A DNA stretch of 64,000 nucleotides, from positions 119,990,552 through 120,054,551 of the forward strand of contig NC_133897.1 of NCBI RefSeq assembly GCF_964199755.1, written 5' to 3'. The position numbers were made by a program, and so were the translations under genes. Shown here one piece after another: positions 11,687 through 20,330 of this stretch (position 1 is its first letter; each line of letters opens with the position of its first letter). The notes beneath the pieces are model-generated. The model did not search any database and was not told the origin of the DNA. It was given only the letters and a program-made list of their open reading frames with translations. The DNA is from Larus michahellis. Its lineage: Eukaryota; Chordata; Aves; Charadriiformes; Laridae.

Positions 11687-14600
11687 CTGCAAAAAGAGGT
11701 GGAAAAGAGACAGGCATTAAGCTCTACAGCAAATGAAAAAGCCAGGGTACCACAGTAAAGCATGTTACTACAGACTTCACTCGGAAAACTTTCTGCAAAA
11801 TATCCTGGCCCAATCGTTCAAACTGACTCTCCAGAAATGCATGGTCACATAGTTCCCTGGCTTTCATGAATGAACTGGGATGAAATATGCCATCGTACCA
11901 GTTTACGTGACAGAGAAGTGTAACTACCATAGATGGTGACCGGGAGCTCTGCAATTAAGTGACTGCTCTAAAAATCACATATGTAATTGGTCAAAAGGCA
12001 GTCTCTTAGGCAGTTAATGGCATTAGTCCTAGGTCACCCCTTTGTTTTTCCAAGAGGTCTTGTCTAAATTTTCATTGCTTATTGCCAGCTCTAGATAACC
12101 TATATGGACTGTTTGCAAAGATGACACAAAATAAACATCAGTGCAGAGAACTGATTTCCTTTTGCATTTTCACCCAAGACGAGAATGAAATTTTAAGGAA
12201 ACAAAACCTTTCCTAGTGTATAAACAAACAATTCTACTTCAGAATTTCAGACTCACATTTCCAAAATAATCCAAATTTGGCTTCTGATCCTGCAGAATCC
12301 AACAAGCAGTCAGCTACCTGATTATCTAATTTGAATAAGCAAATACAACCAACAGACACAACTTTGTAGGGTACCTATCTATTTCTGCGTGATGGGCAGC
12401 AGTTCTATAACATTAGTAAGTGCAGAAGCCCATGTCAATGGTATGCCAATGTCGCTGCACTGGAGGAGGAGAAAAGGCCATCTTTCCAAGGGACCGGGAC
12501 AGTAGCTAAGCTTTTCCTACAAGTTTCTCCATGCTACATTTGTTTATTGTTTACGGCTTTAGTTATAAATTACAGGCTCCCTCAGAGTATGGATAATTAA
12601 TCTTGTGAAAAACTACAGCAGTTTTTCGTATGAACAAGCCATTCACTGATAACTGGGTAAATCTGCCTCAATAGGATAACTCTTGGGAACAAAGTTACAC
12701 ATGGTATCGTGTTTGCAGAATTGGAGCCTTAGGGCCTGAAGACAACGCTATTTCTGTTATTAGCTGCAGCAGGAGCAATGTGGGCTTCGTACTTTAAAAA
12801 TCAAGAAAATCCTTATATGCACTGTAATATGCAGCTCTTACAGCTAGCATTGAAAGCGTCCCTAGAAGTGCCTTCCCTGCCTTTAATTAGGTGAGGCCGA
12901 GCTGCAATCCATCTCTCTCTTATAAAATGTGAATTAGTTTTTAATAAGTTTAATAGTGGGATGCTATAGAAAAATGACTGCATCATTCACAAGCTGTTTA
13001 CCAAATTGTTTCCTGCGCAAATGCTCCTAGTTAAGCTGACGCTTTCAAATTGAAGCAGGTAACATCTGGTCTGGTCTGCGAAGACCAGACTGCAACCCCT
13101 TCATCTCTCACTGCGGGCATTTGCCGAGGCAGGTTCTCCCCTGGGAACCAGATCACAGAGGGTCCCCACTCTCATTTTACACGTCTGCCCCAATTTGCTG
13201 CAGAACCAGGTGAAACGTGAAGCCGACGGAATTACTTCTATAACTTCTCATCAGCGTGGCCGAGGGGTTTGCAATCTGCCTCGGAGGATTTTTCTTTCCA
13301 GCAGTTCAATTCTTTCAGTCTCGCTGGATTGCTTTTTTTGTTTTGAGCTTTTTGTACGATTTCCTTTCTACGCCAGCTACTACCTCCACAAAACGGCCCC
13401 TGGACAGCAAGATGCTATTCCAGCCCACCACAGTCCTGGGCGAGGAGCTTAATTACACCAAAGCTTGTGGCAGGTCAGCGCCTGTCTCCCTCAGTGATGG
13501 TCTCTATGGGACATACTGGAATAGATAACCAAAAGCAAAATGATGTATGAAAAATCCTGATAGCCGTTTGTCGCTATGGCGAAGGAAGCATGAAAGCAGA
13601 GTTACCCATTGGTTTTCCCATCTCCCCATGATGACGGCAGGCCCAAATGATCGAGCTGGGTTCATACTGGCACCAGTGTAATTGATCTAAAGCAGAGACA
13701 AAATGTTACCTGTTATTAAAGTCATGAAGGTAGTTATTCAACTTCTGCTGGTCCTTGTACTATGGGGACACCCTGGCTTTGTATGGCTTCTAATCTCGAC
13801 GGCGAGTATTGTCACTCTCCTGAGTCTTATCACAAAATTAACAAAGTCATCACATACATAAACAGGCAGAAAAGCTCTGATGCAACACCCTACCCAAGGG
13901 GACCCTCCTGCTACTCCAAAGGGTTTTGGCGTGGATCCATAAAGAATATAGCAGCTATATAGCTACAGCAGCCATAAAGGCCACGGAAGTTTCCATTTAC
14001 TTCTGAAGTAGTCATAAAGGGACAAAGGGTCTATTTTTTAAAAAGAAGCCATTAACTTACAGCAAATAAATGTCCAATTGCAACAGAAAATCCAATTGCT
14101 AAAGCTACTGAACCAGTGACATCACTTCGTTTTGAATCACAGCTGGCAAAAATAGTAAAAACCAGCTGGAATGTAATTATCAACTCCACCAGGAGTCCAT
14201 GGCCAGCGGAAAGATCCCCATGTACCTGGAAGAAGGGAAAGAAACACCGGAGATGAAGCAAAGGTGATTTTGTATGTGGTAGCTTTCTGATTTATGTTAA
14301 TTGTATTTCAATGAAAGATATTTCTAAATGGTACACAGTGAAAGTATACAACAATGAACTTTTGGAGGTACAGATTCTCCCCCAAACACCCTTTTCTCCC
14401 TTTTTTCCTAATTAAATTTTAAATTCTTTTATTTTATTTTGAGAGCCATGGAAAATTACTGCTGGACTGAGAACAGAAGGCTCAACAGTAACACCCAACA
14501 AGAACTTCAAAGTTAGACTGCAGAAGAATAGTTTATTTTTACACAGGGATTTGCAAATGCTGCACTTCCCCTTCACCTTTTTTTTTCTTGGGAGCACTGT

Positions 14601-17600
14601 AATTTACTATTCAATTATAAATTCATTAATTAGCCCTGACTTAATTAATTTAAATTTCAATTAAAAATTAAGCAGTGTGCGGCTCAAGTGCATTTTTAAT
14701 AAGTCCTGCAACAGGGCTAACTGATGGCATTCCTTATTAGTTTAGAACAAAGCTGAAATCTAAGCCACAATCTATTTCAAAAGTATGTCATTTTAAATTG
14801 ATGTTTTTTCAATCCCCATCATAACGGCATAGAATTAATTTCCCCCTCCCCAGCCCATATAAAAATGGCATTTCACGCATATATTATTTAAATTGTGTAT
14901 GTAAATTAACATTACCTGCTGTCATCAGATTTGGGGAAGTTCTAGGAAAAAGAACTTCTATTAAAAGAACAGCTATAGACATTACGCTGCATAAACCCAT
15001 CCTAAGGAGAGCTTTAAGCCCTGTCTAGATGTCGTAAATAAACCAGCAAGCTCTTAAAAATCTCTACTTGATCTCTCTTTATTCTGCGTGACACTGATTA
15101 TGTTTTCTTAGGCGCTAAGCTAGTCTAGTTCAAGAGCCGGAGGAGAAGCGATTACCGCAGTGACTCCCAGGCCTCCTACCACGCTTGGCGGTGTGACGAG
15201 GTAAAGGATGCCTGCGCCCACGATGGCTCCCAGGCACTGGGCAAGAATGTAGAAGACGGACTTGGCGAGGCTGATCTTCCTCGTGCAGACCATTGCCACG
15301 GTCACAGCAGGGTTAATGTGGCCTCCGCTGATGTGTCCAAAGCACTGCACCATGGTTGCAATGCTGAGTCCAAAGCAGAGGGAGATAAGGACCATGTCTA
15401 CAGGCAGGGGCTTCTCTGCTCCACCCCAGTTGATCGTGGAGCCGAGGCTCAGGAGGACAAAAATGAGCATGGCCAAAAATTCTGCCGAAACGGCTTTCCA
15501 GAAGGGCTGTGTCCAGACTCCTTTAAAGGCCACCATGATGCTCTCAAACTTACACAGACGTCCACACTTACTGAAAAGGAAAACACAGCTTCATCAGAAG
15601 TCACCAAATAAGCCTTATGCTCTCCTGTCAGGGAGCTGCTATCCAGCAGACCTTGGAGAGAAGGTGGCAACGCTGAGTATCCTCGGGCTGGGACAACCGG
15701 AGACTGAACTCTCAGAGCAGACTGCCCTTAAAACATAACCGGTGTTGGAGTGTCTGCAGGACACAGGGTAATCAACCACCCCTTGAGAGAAGTCTGTCTG
15801 TGCAGCTTCAGTTCACAAAAAGCAACCTCTGTATCTTTTGAAATAGTCAGCAGAGGCTGACCTCTGCCTGACTTAGAGTCTGTACAGCCCCACCACTTCC
15901 AGGGGCCTCTTCACCATCATGCTCATTACATGGGTAGGTATCCTCTTTTTCTAAGCAAATCCATACTTTTCAGAAAGCAGGTATGATCAGTCAATAAAAA
16001 CCCAACATCTTAGTCAAACCCTAGTGGTTTTGATAACGGTATAGTATTGGGAGGTTGTCCTGGGAGCTGTAAGAGAAAGTCTACTTGTTTGAACACTCGC
16101 ACACACCAATATTTCAATTTATATTTATGCAAAGAGCAGTTTCTTCACTATGGATGTAGAGTAAAAATTGAATTCCGACAGGAGAATAGATGCAACCCTA
16201 AATCCTGACCTTTAAATCAATCACACAATCAATAAAGCGCTTTCTTTTTGGCTATGGGTGCTGAGTAAGCTGTGGAATAGAGCAATATTTTCTGTATGTG
16301 TGGTGCGTAGAACTCTGTGTGGCAAAGAAAGAAGTGTCTTGATTTTCCTCTCTGTCTGGAGATTCTATTTATTAGTCTACACTGCCTTCCTGATGAGTTG
16401 CAATTTTGCTAGATGTTCAGATACCTATGAAAGTGGGTCACCAAAGAAAAGTTATTTGTGGTATTAATAAATGAGGAGAATAAGCCAAAAGGGAAGCATT
16501 TTAATGAGTTTCTAAGGAATGCTAACAAGATTCTTCTCTAAAAACAAAAGCAAAAATCCTCCAACCCCTCCAAAAAGTAGAAAACAAAAGGAAGAATATT
16601 CAGCTGCTACATTTGGGAACAGAATTTCAAGTGGAAGACGGATGAATTTATGCTCAGTTATCTAAGGTAACGGAGATACAATGCATATTTAATACCACTT
16701 ACATCAGAAAGAAGCATAAAAGGCACGTCTGCCCTTTTCAAGTTATTGCAAGAGGAATGGCCCATGAATTTCTTAACAGCTGCAGTGAGTTAGGGAAAGG
16801 CAATTTAATGCTGTGACTGGAGCAAATAATTTGTTTCCCTGTCTCATTTCTTATGCTAATTTACTGTGTATTTTGGATAGGTCATTTGAACTCTATCTCA
16901 GTTCTCTAGACTCTCAGATGAAAACAAAAATTACATTATCTCCTGCAAATGGCTGTTGTAAAGTGCTTGTGAAGTGATCTGAGAGACTTGAGCAGGACTT
17001 GCTCTGCTAGAGAAGAACTGAAGACAAAACCTCAAAAGAAAATAAAACCATCCCCCAAATCTTCTGATTTTGGGTCAAACTCAAGACAAATGGAAAGATG
17101 TTTTTGTAAGATCTCATACTAACAGTCAGTTAATGACCAACTATCTAGACTAGACCTTTTGTTCAAAATGGCCCAAAATCATTGCCTCCCCCAATGCTGA
17201 AGCTCTCGGGTATTTGGTCATCCTTACCTTTGAACCCTATGCCTAGATGCTCACTGAAACCTAAAGTCTTACCTCTGACAGCCTTACTATTTCCTCACGA
17301 ATAATTTATTTTAGTGGCCCGAGCACAATACAGGTGCTATATTCATACTGAGAAAAGCTCATTTTCCCAGGGCGTGTCCAAGGTGAACATTTCATATAGG
17401 GATGAAGCATATCCTGAAGCCCATGGAAAAGAAACCTGGATGCACAGGCAAGGGAAGCAGCACTCATCCACCGTCTCACCCCCAGCCCAGCTGGGATGCA
17501 ACCTGTACTTCCCCAACCTTTCGCTCGCTAAACAAAATGCAAGCCCCGGTGTTACATTCCAGACTTCTGCAAAATTTCCAACCACAAAGGGCACTATGGG

Positions 17601-19982
17601 GGGGAATGTAGGGTTTTGGAGCATGGGAGAGAAGGTATGGTGACTCCTGACCTCTTTGTCCAGCTGTGCCTGACCATCTCTTTCTGTACGCAGAGAATAG
17701 CGAGATCTGCAAACGAATTTCATTTGTTCATCCTGTAGAAGTGGATAGAAAAGGGTGTCTGTATTTGGTATTAAAATAGTGCAGCATTAGCTTCCTTCTA
17801 GTTGGGGAACATCTTGGAAGAACATATTAAGAATATGTGTGTGTGCCCATGTATGCAAGAGAGAGACAGGGAAGATGCAGAAGATCCCACCTAGTGAACT
17901 GCTGATGGGCCTGTCTAGAAGGAGGCTACCACTTGTGAAGGATGTACCGCTACTCCAACTGAGACCACGTGCAATTAATTCAATCAATATTATTTGCAGC
18001 CCTGAAAATGCAAAAATGTTGCATGCAAGCCAAAAGCATCATAGCTCAAACACAAAGGCTCGCTCATCAATATAAAGAAAGTTTCTGTTCTTCTAAAACA
18101 GCGTTCTACATGGGGAAAAAAAATCAAACTGGCAGAACTACACTGTCAGCCATACTTTGATAGTTAATGATTTAAACATCAATTTTTAATGCACACATGT
18201 TTTTCTTAAAATCATAGAATCTTCATGGTTGGAAAGGACCTTTGAGATCATCGAGTCCAACCAAATAACGTACAATCTCTGTCACTAGAGCATGCCCTGA
18301 AGTGTCAAGTCTAGACATTTCTTAAACACCTCTAGGGATGGTGACTCAACCACCTCCCTGGCAGGCTGTTCCAGTGCCTGACCACTCTTTCAGTAAAGTA
18401 ATTCTTCCTAATGTCTAATCTAAACCCCCCCTGCCGCAACTTCAGACCAGTCTGTTTTTCTATGATTTCAACACCCAGCAAAATGCCCAGCTGTCACAGC
18501 CAAATTTTTCTTTCCAACTGTACACTTTTTTTCCTCACAGCAAAACCCCCTACAAATGTTAATAAAAGCTTAATACTGTGCTTGAGCCCCGAGTCCAAGT
18601 TTTCACTTAAATCCAAAGGCTATCAGCAACTTAGAAATCAACACCATCCCCAACACCCACTAGTTTTTCAGCATGCAGTTAATTTAAAGGCTTGAGATGA
18701 GACAGAGAGTGATGGCTGTGCCAGGTGTGAGACCAAACTGGGACTTTCCAGCAGCTGAGATTTGCCATCAAAGTTGCAGAACAATTTTTTGGATTAGTTG
18801 TTCATGTTTGCCTTAGATAAATACAAAATACGACAGAAAAAGAGAAAGACACTTCCACGTTATGGTCACACATTAACTTCACGTGTGGCCACAGCTGAAA
18901 TTCCCTGGTCTGGACTACAAGATGACACAGCGGACTGTGTCTGATAGGATGCAAGGTAGGTTTTTACAGGTCATGTTGCCGTCAGGGCTGCAGGCACGAT
19001 TACGGTTTCAAAGCCGCAACACTATCAATAATAACAAAGGCTTCACTACAAAAGTCGAATGCTATTTTAAAAATTCTTGCTTTTTCTCCCCAATAGCATG
19101 TCAAGGAGCAAACAGCCGGGAGGTGGGCTGGCAGCCAGCCGCTCCACACGACACCGCTGTGGCACAGGAGTTTCGTGCGTGCGGCGGCTATTTCCAGTGA
19201 CATCTTCGCAGCAGACCCAGCTACTGCCCGACCTGCGCTGGCACCGCCGGCGGTGGCTCAAATGGACACCGGGCACCCGCTCGCCAGCCTCGGGGCCGGG
19301 GGGGGGGGGGGGGCACAGGCTACTGTTGCAAAACAAACGCACCACCGCAGGGCTCGCTTCTAACCATTGCGCCTCATTCTCCAGCACGATGCTGAATGAG
19401 CGACTGACATGGATGTCTCCAGGAGGTGGGGAGAGGGAGGCTTGGGAGCCCACTGCCGCAACTTTCCGGCTGTGCGGGAGCTGGGCTTTCTGCACGCACC
19501 TCTCCCCGTCCCAGCACCGCAAGTGGCGAATAAAACAAAGCTGTAGGGTGGGGGGAAGGAGGGGGGGTTGCAACCCTCCACCCTCCTTCTCACCTCGGGT
19601 GTGAAAACCCAAGGATGACTGAAAGGCTCCGGTAGTGCCTCCGGGGAGGGGGAGCCCGCTGCCCTGCGAGCCGTCCCTCAGCTGCAAAACACCGGGGAAA
19701 GGCAGCACCCCCGAGCCCCCCGACGGCGGGCAGGACAACGGCGGCGGCGGGGGAGTGTGCGTGGGTGTTCTCCGCGGGCGCGGAGAAGGGGCGCCCCTCC
19801 CGCAGCCGCGCACACCCACCGTCCCATAAAGTTATCTTCGGTTTGGGATGGGCTGCCCCCTCCCTTCTTTCCCTCCTTCCCTCCTTCCTTCCTTCCCTCC
19901 CTCCCTCCGTCTCTCTCTCCCTCCGCGCTCGCGGAGGGCCGCGCACTCACCCGCGGCGCGGAGCGGCCGCTCCGTCGCTCAT
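11408..19982 (-). CDS. AQP4: Aquaporin-4 water channel (five coding exons, complete)
   Basis: AQP4 is the tetrameric water channel of astrocyte end-feet and some epithelia, moving water down osmotic gradients. Joining 19982-19951, 15570-15156, 14225-14061, 13686-13606 and 11686-11408 on the minus strand gives 323 codons plus stop, equal to the human length; every junction is GT-AG and keeps frame. Visible are both NPA motifs (HINPAVTV, N97; SMNPARSF, N213), the selectivity-filter residues F77, H201, A210 and R216, Cys178, Ser180, the YIEV tyrosine motif at residue 277 and the C-terminal PDZ ligand SSV. M1 and M23 starts are both present; known biology is that M23 drives orthogonal-array assembly while M1, palmitoylated on C13/C17, limits it, and both cysteines are kept here. 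Human N153 (NLT sequon) is D153. Identification is by family recognition, not a database search. Confidence 0.97.
11687..13605 (-). other. AQP4: AQP4 intron 4
   Basis: A 1.92-kb intron between exons 4 and 5, free of recognisable mobile elements. Its low-repeat, mixed-composition middle (about 12720-13060) could be a conserved non-coding element, but this cannot be judged from one sequence. Confidence 0.85.
13606..13686 (-). CDS. AQP4: AQP4 coding exon 4 (second NPA motif)
   Basis: This 81-nt, phase 0-0 exon encodes 27 residues (205-231): [14 protein letters not shown], then [13 protein letters not shown]. It holds filter residues Ala210 and Arg216, the second NPA motif at N213, and an N-Y-T sequon at N206. 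The acceptor is gctttag|ATCAAT and the donor TGG|gtaact. It was found by translating between exons 3 and 5. Confidence 0.96.
14061..14225 (-). CDS. AQP4: AQP4 coding exon 3
   Basis: This 165-nt, phase 0-0 exon encodes residues 150-204, from [10 protein letters not shown] to GHLFA. It covers extracellular loop C, helix 4, loop D with Cys178 and Ser180 (CDSKRSD) and helix 5 with filter residue His201. The acceptor is cttccag|GTACAT and the donor GCT|gtaagt. The loop C glycosylation sequon of human AQP4 (N153-L-T) reads D-L-S here, so that site is absent; N206 in the next exon remains. Confidence 0.97.
14226..15155 (-). other. AQP4: AQP4 intron 2
   Basis: A 930-nt intron between exons 2 and 3. 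The stretch near 14600-14700 is dense in TAATTA-type homeodomain-like motifs. No exon or repeat was recognised. Confidence 0.9.
15156..15570 (-). CDS. AQP4: AQP4 coding exon 2 (M23 start, first NPA motif)
   Basis: The 415-nt exon encodes the third base of codon 11 and residues 12-149. It begins after a cttttcag acceptor with [11 protein letters not shown] and then M23 (ATG at 15536-15534, context ATCATGG, a strong initiation context). It carries transmembrane helices 1-3, the first half-helix with HINPAVTV, and the start of the second half of the channel, ending GGLGVTA at a GCG|gtaatc donor. Reading past the donor is open for another dozen codons before a stop, which is intron and not protein. 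Cys13 and Cys17 in the first residues are the known palmitoylation positions of M1. Confidence 0.97.
16830..16985 (+). repeat. MIR-like SINE remnant
   Basis: TTTACTGTGTATTTTGGATA, then GGTCATTTGAACTCTATCTCAG, CTCAGATGAAAACAAAAATTA and GGCTGTTGTAAAGTGCTTG follow the order of the MIR consensus (gggcaagtcatttaacctc, cagtttcctcatctgtaaaa, ggttgttgtgaggatt). The resemblance is partial. Confidence 0.45.
18211..18452 (-). mobile_element. CR1 LINE 3' fragment
   Basis: Starts ATCATAGAAT and continues through TGGTTGGAAAGGACC and ATCGAGTCCAACC, the reverse complement of the standard avian CR1 3' end. The body goes on through CTGTTCCAGTGCCTGACCA to about 18452. It is 5'-truncated, as most CR1 copies are, and lies in AQP4 intron 1 in the same orientation as the gene. 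Confidence 0.93.
19298..19313. repeat. G16 homopolymer
   Basis: A run of about 16 guanines inside the GC-rich region. It is likely unstable and a sequencing or assembly hazard. Confidence 0.9.
19855..19925. repeat. Polypyrimidine/polypurine tract just inside AQP4 intron 1
   Basis: About 70 nt of C and T only (CCCTCCTTCC-type), which is GGGAGG/GGAAGG on the transcribed sense strand, starting about 25 nt after the exon 1 donor. Such purine tracts can form triplex DNA or G-quadruplex RNA. Confidence 0.9.
19951..19982 (-). CDS. AQP4: AQP4 coding exon 1 (M1 start)
   Basis: This 32-nt coding part encodes [10 protein letters not shown] plus the first two bases (GG) of Gly11. The donor is GG|gtgagt. 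Joining to exon 2 (T AAG TGT GGA) gives Gly11-Lys12-Cys13-Gly14, matching the mammalian layout, and puts the next Met at residue 23. The AUG context is GGCATGA: a purine at -3 but A at +4, so moderate. The N-terminal ten residues differ from human (which has R-P-T-A-R-R-W) but keep MSD and the arginine-rich end. The exon was too short for ORF calling and was found from the expected N-terminus and splice phase. Confidence 0.92.
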
Positions 19983-20101
19983 GCCTGCCCGGCGGGCGCG
20001 GAGCCGCGGCGGGGCGGGCGAGCGGCGCTCGGCGGGGTGGGCTCGGGGGGGGTGGTGGTGGTGGTGGTGGTGGTGGTGGTGGTGGCACGGCTCCCAACCA
20101 T
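19979..20101 (-). other. AQP4 uORF 2, ending on the M1 start codon
   Basis: An ATG at 20101 (context CGCATGG) opens 40 sense codons, MVGSRA then 11 threonines from the same triplet repeat read as ACC, and ends at TGA at 19981-19979. That stop overlaps the M1 AUG as ATGA. I checked the frame base by base. Translation is inferred only; it requires a 5' UTR that includes this AUG. Confidence 0.45.
20045..20085. repeat. (GGT)n / (ACC)n trinucleotide tract in the AQP4 5' region
   Basis: Eleven uninterrupted GGT/ACC triplets after a run of Gs. It reads as Thr or Pro codons in the two upstream ORFs, so length changes by whole triplets keep both uORFs in frame. Such tracts are commonly polymorphic. 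Confidence 0.95.
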
Positions 20102-20330
20102 GCGACTAGCCAGCCCCGCGGTCCCCTACCTGCTGCTCGGCGCGGGCGAAGGGTACTTGAGAGCCAGGCGACCGGCTGCGGGTCATTTGCGATCATGTGA
20201 ATATGCAGATTAATTCAGGGGGGTTTCGCGGCTGCTTCTTAAATGAAGAAGCCCGGGGCCGAAGCGAGCCCACTGTGCTTCTGCAGCGGGGGGCTGCACA
20301 GCATGGGGAGAGACTCACAGGTTTCTCGGT

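Larger units (their letters stand above)
15571..19950 (-). other. AQP4: AQP4 intron 1
   Basis: This is a 4.38-kb intron with a gtgagt donor and a cttttcag acceptor. Its first 100 nt on the sense strand are a polypurine tract (19855-19925). It also contains the edge of the CpG-rich region, a CR1 fragment at 18211-18452 and a MIR-like remnant near 16830-16985. Mammals make M23 mRNAs from an alternative first exon; I could not identify such an exon here. Confidence 0.85.
19951..20196 (-). other. AQP4 uORF 1, overlapping M1 and ending at the exon 1/2 junction
   Basis: An ATG at 20196 opens 82 codons (MIANDPQPVAW...) with 14 consecutive prolines encoded across the (CCA)n tract. It runs out of frame over the M1 AUG and reaches the exon 1 donor in phase 0. 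After normal splicing its next codon is TAA, the first three bases of exon 2 (15570-15568), 31 nt before the M23 AUG. The AUG context (CACATGA) is weak. It matters only if transcription starts upstream of 20196, which is not known. Confidence 0.45.
19100..20330 (-). promoter_or_regulatory. AQP4: CpG-island-like AQP4 promoter and 5' region
   Basis: GC content and CpG density rise sharply over this stretch compared with the AT-rich surroundings, and AQP4 exon 1 lies inside it. On the minus strand a TTTAA-type element (catttaag, near 20240) lies upstream of two candidate upstream start codons at 20196 and 20101. The transcription start cannot be fixed from sequence; around 20200-20230 is a guess. 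Confidence 0.7.

Noticed and set aside
15120-15155. Extension of AQP4 exon 2 reading ([11 protein letters not shown]) beyond GVTA
   Set aside because: The GT donor lies directly after the conserved alanine codon and exon 3 continues in phase; the extra codons are intron.
19067-19819. 250-codon minus-strand frame inside the CpG-rich region
   Set aside because: Long because GC-rich DNA has few stops; it lies within AQP4 intron 1 and shows no family resemblance.
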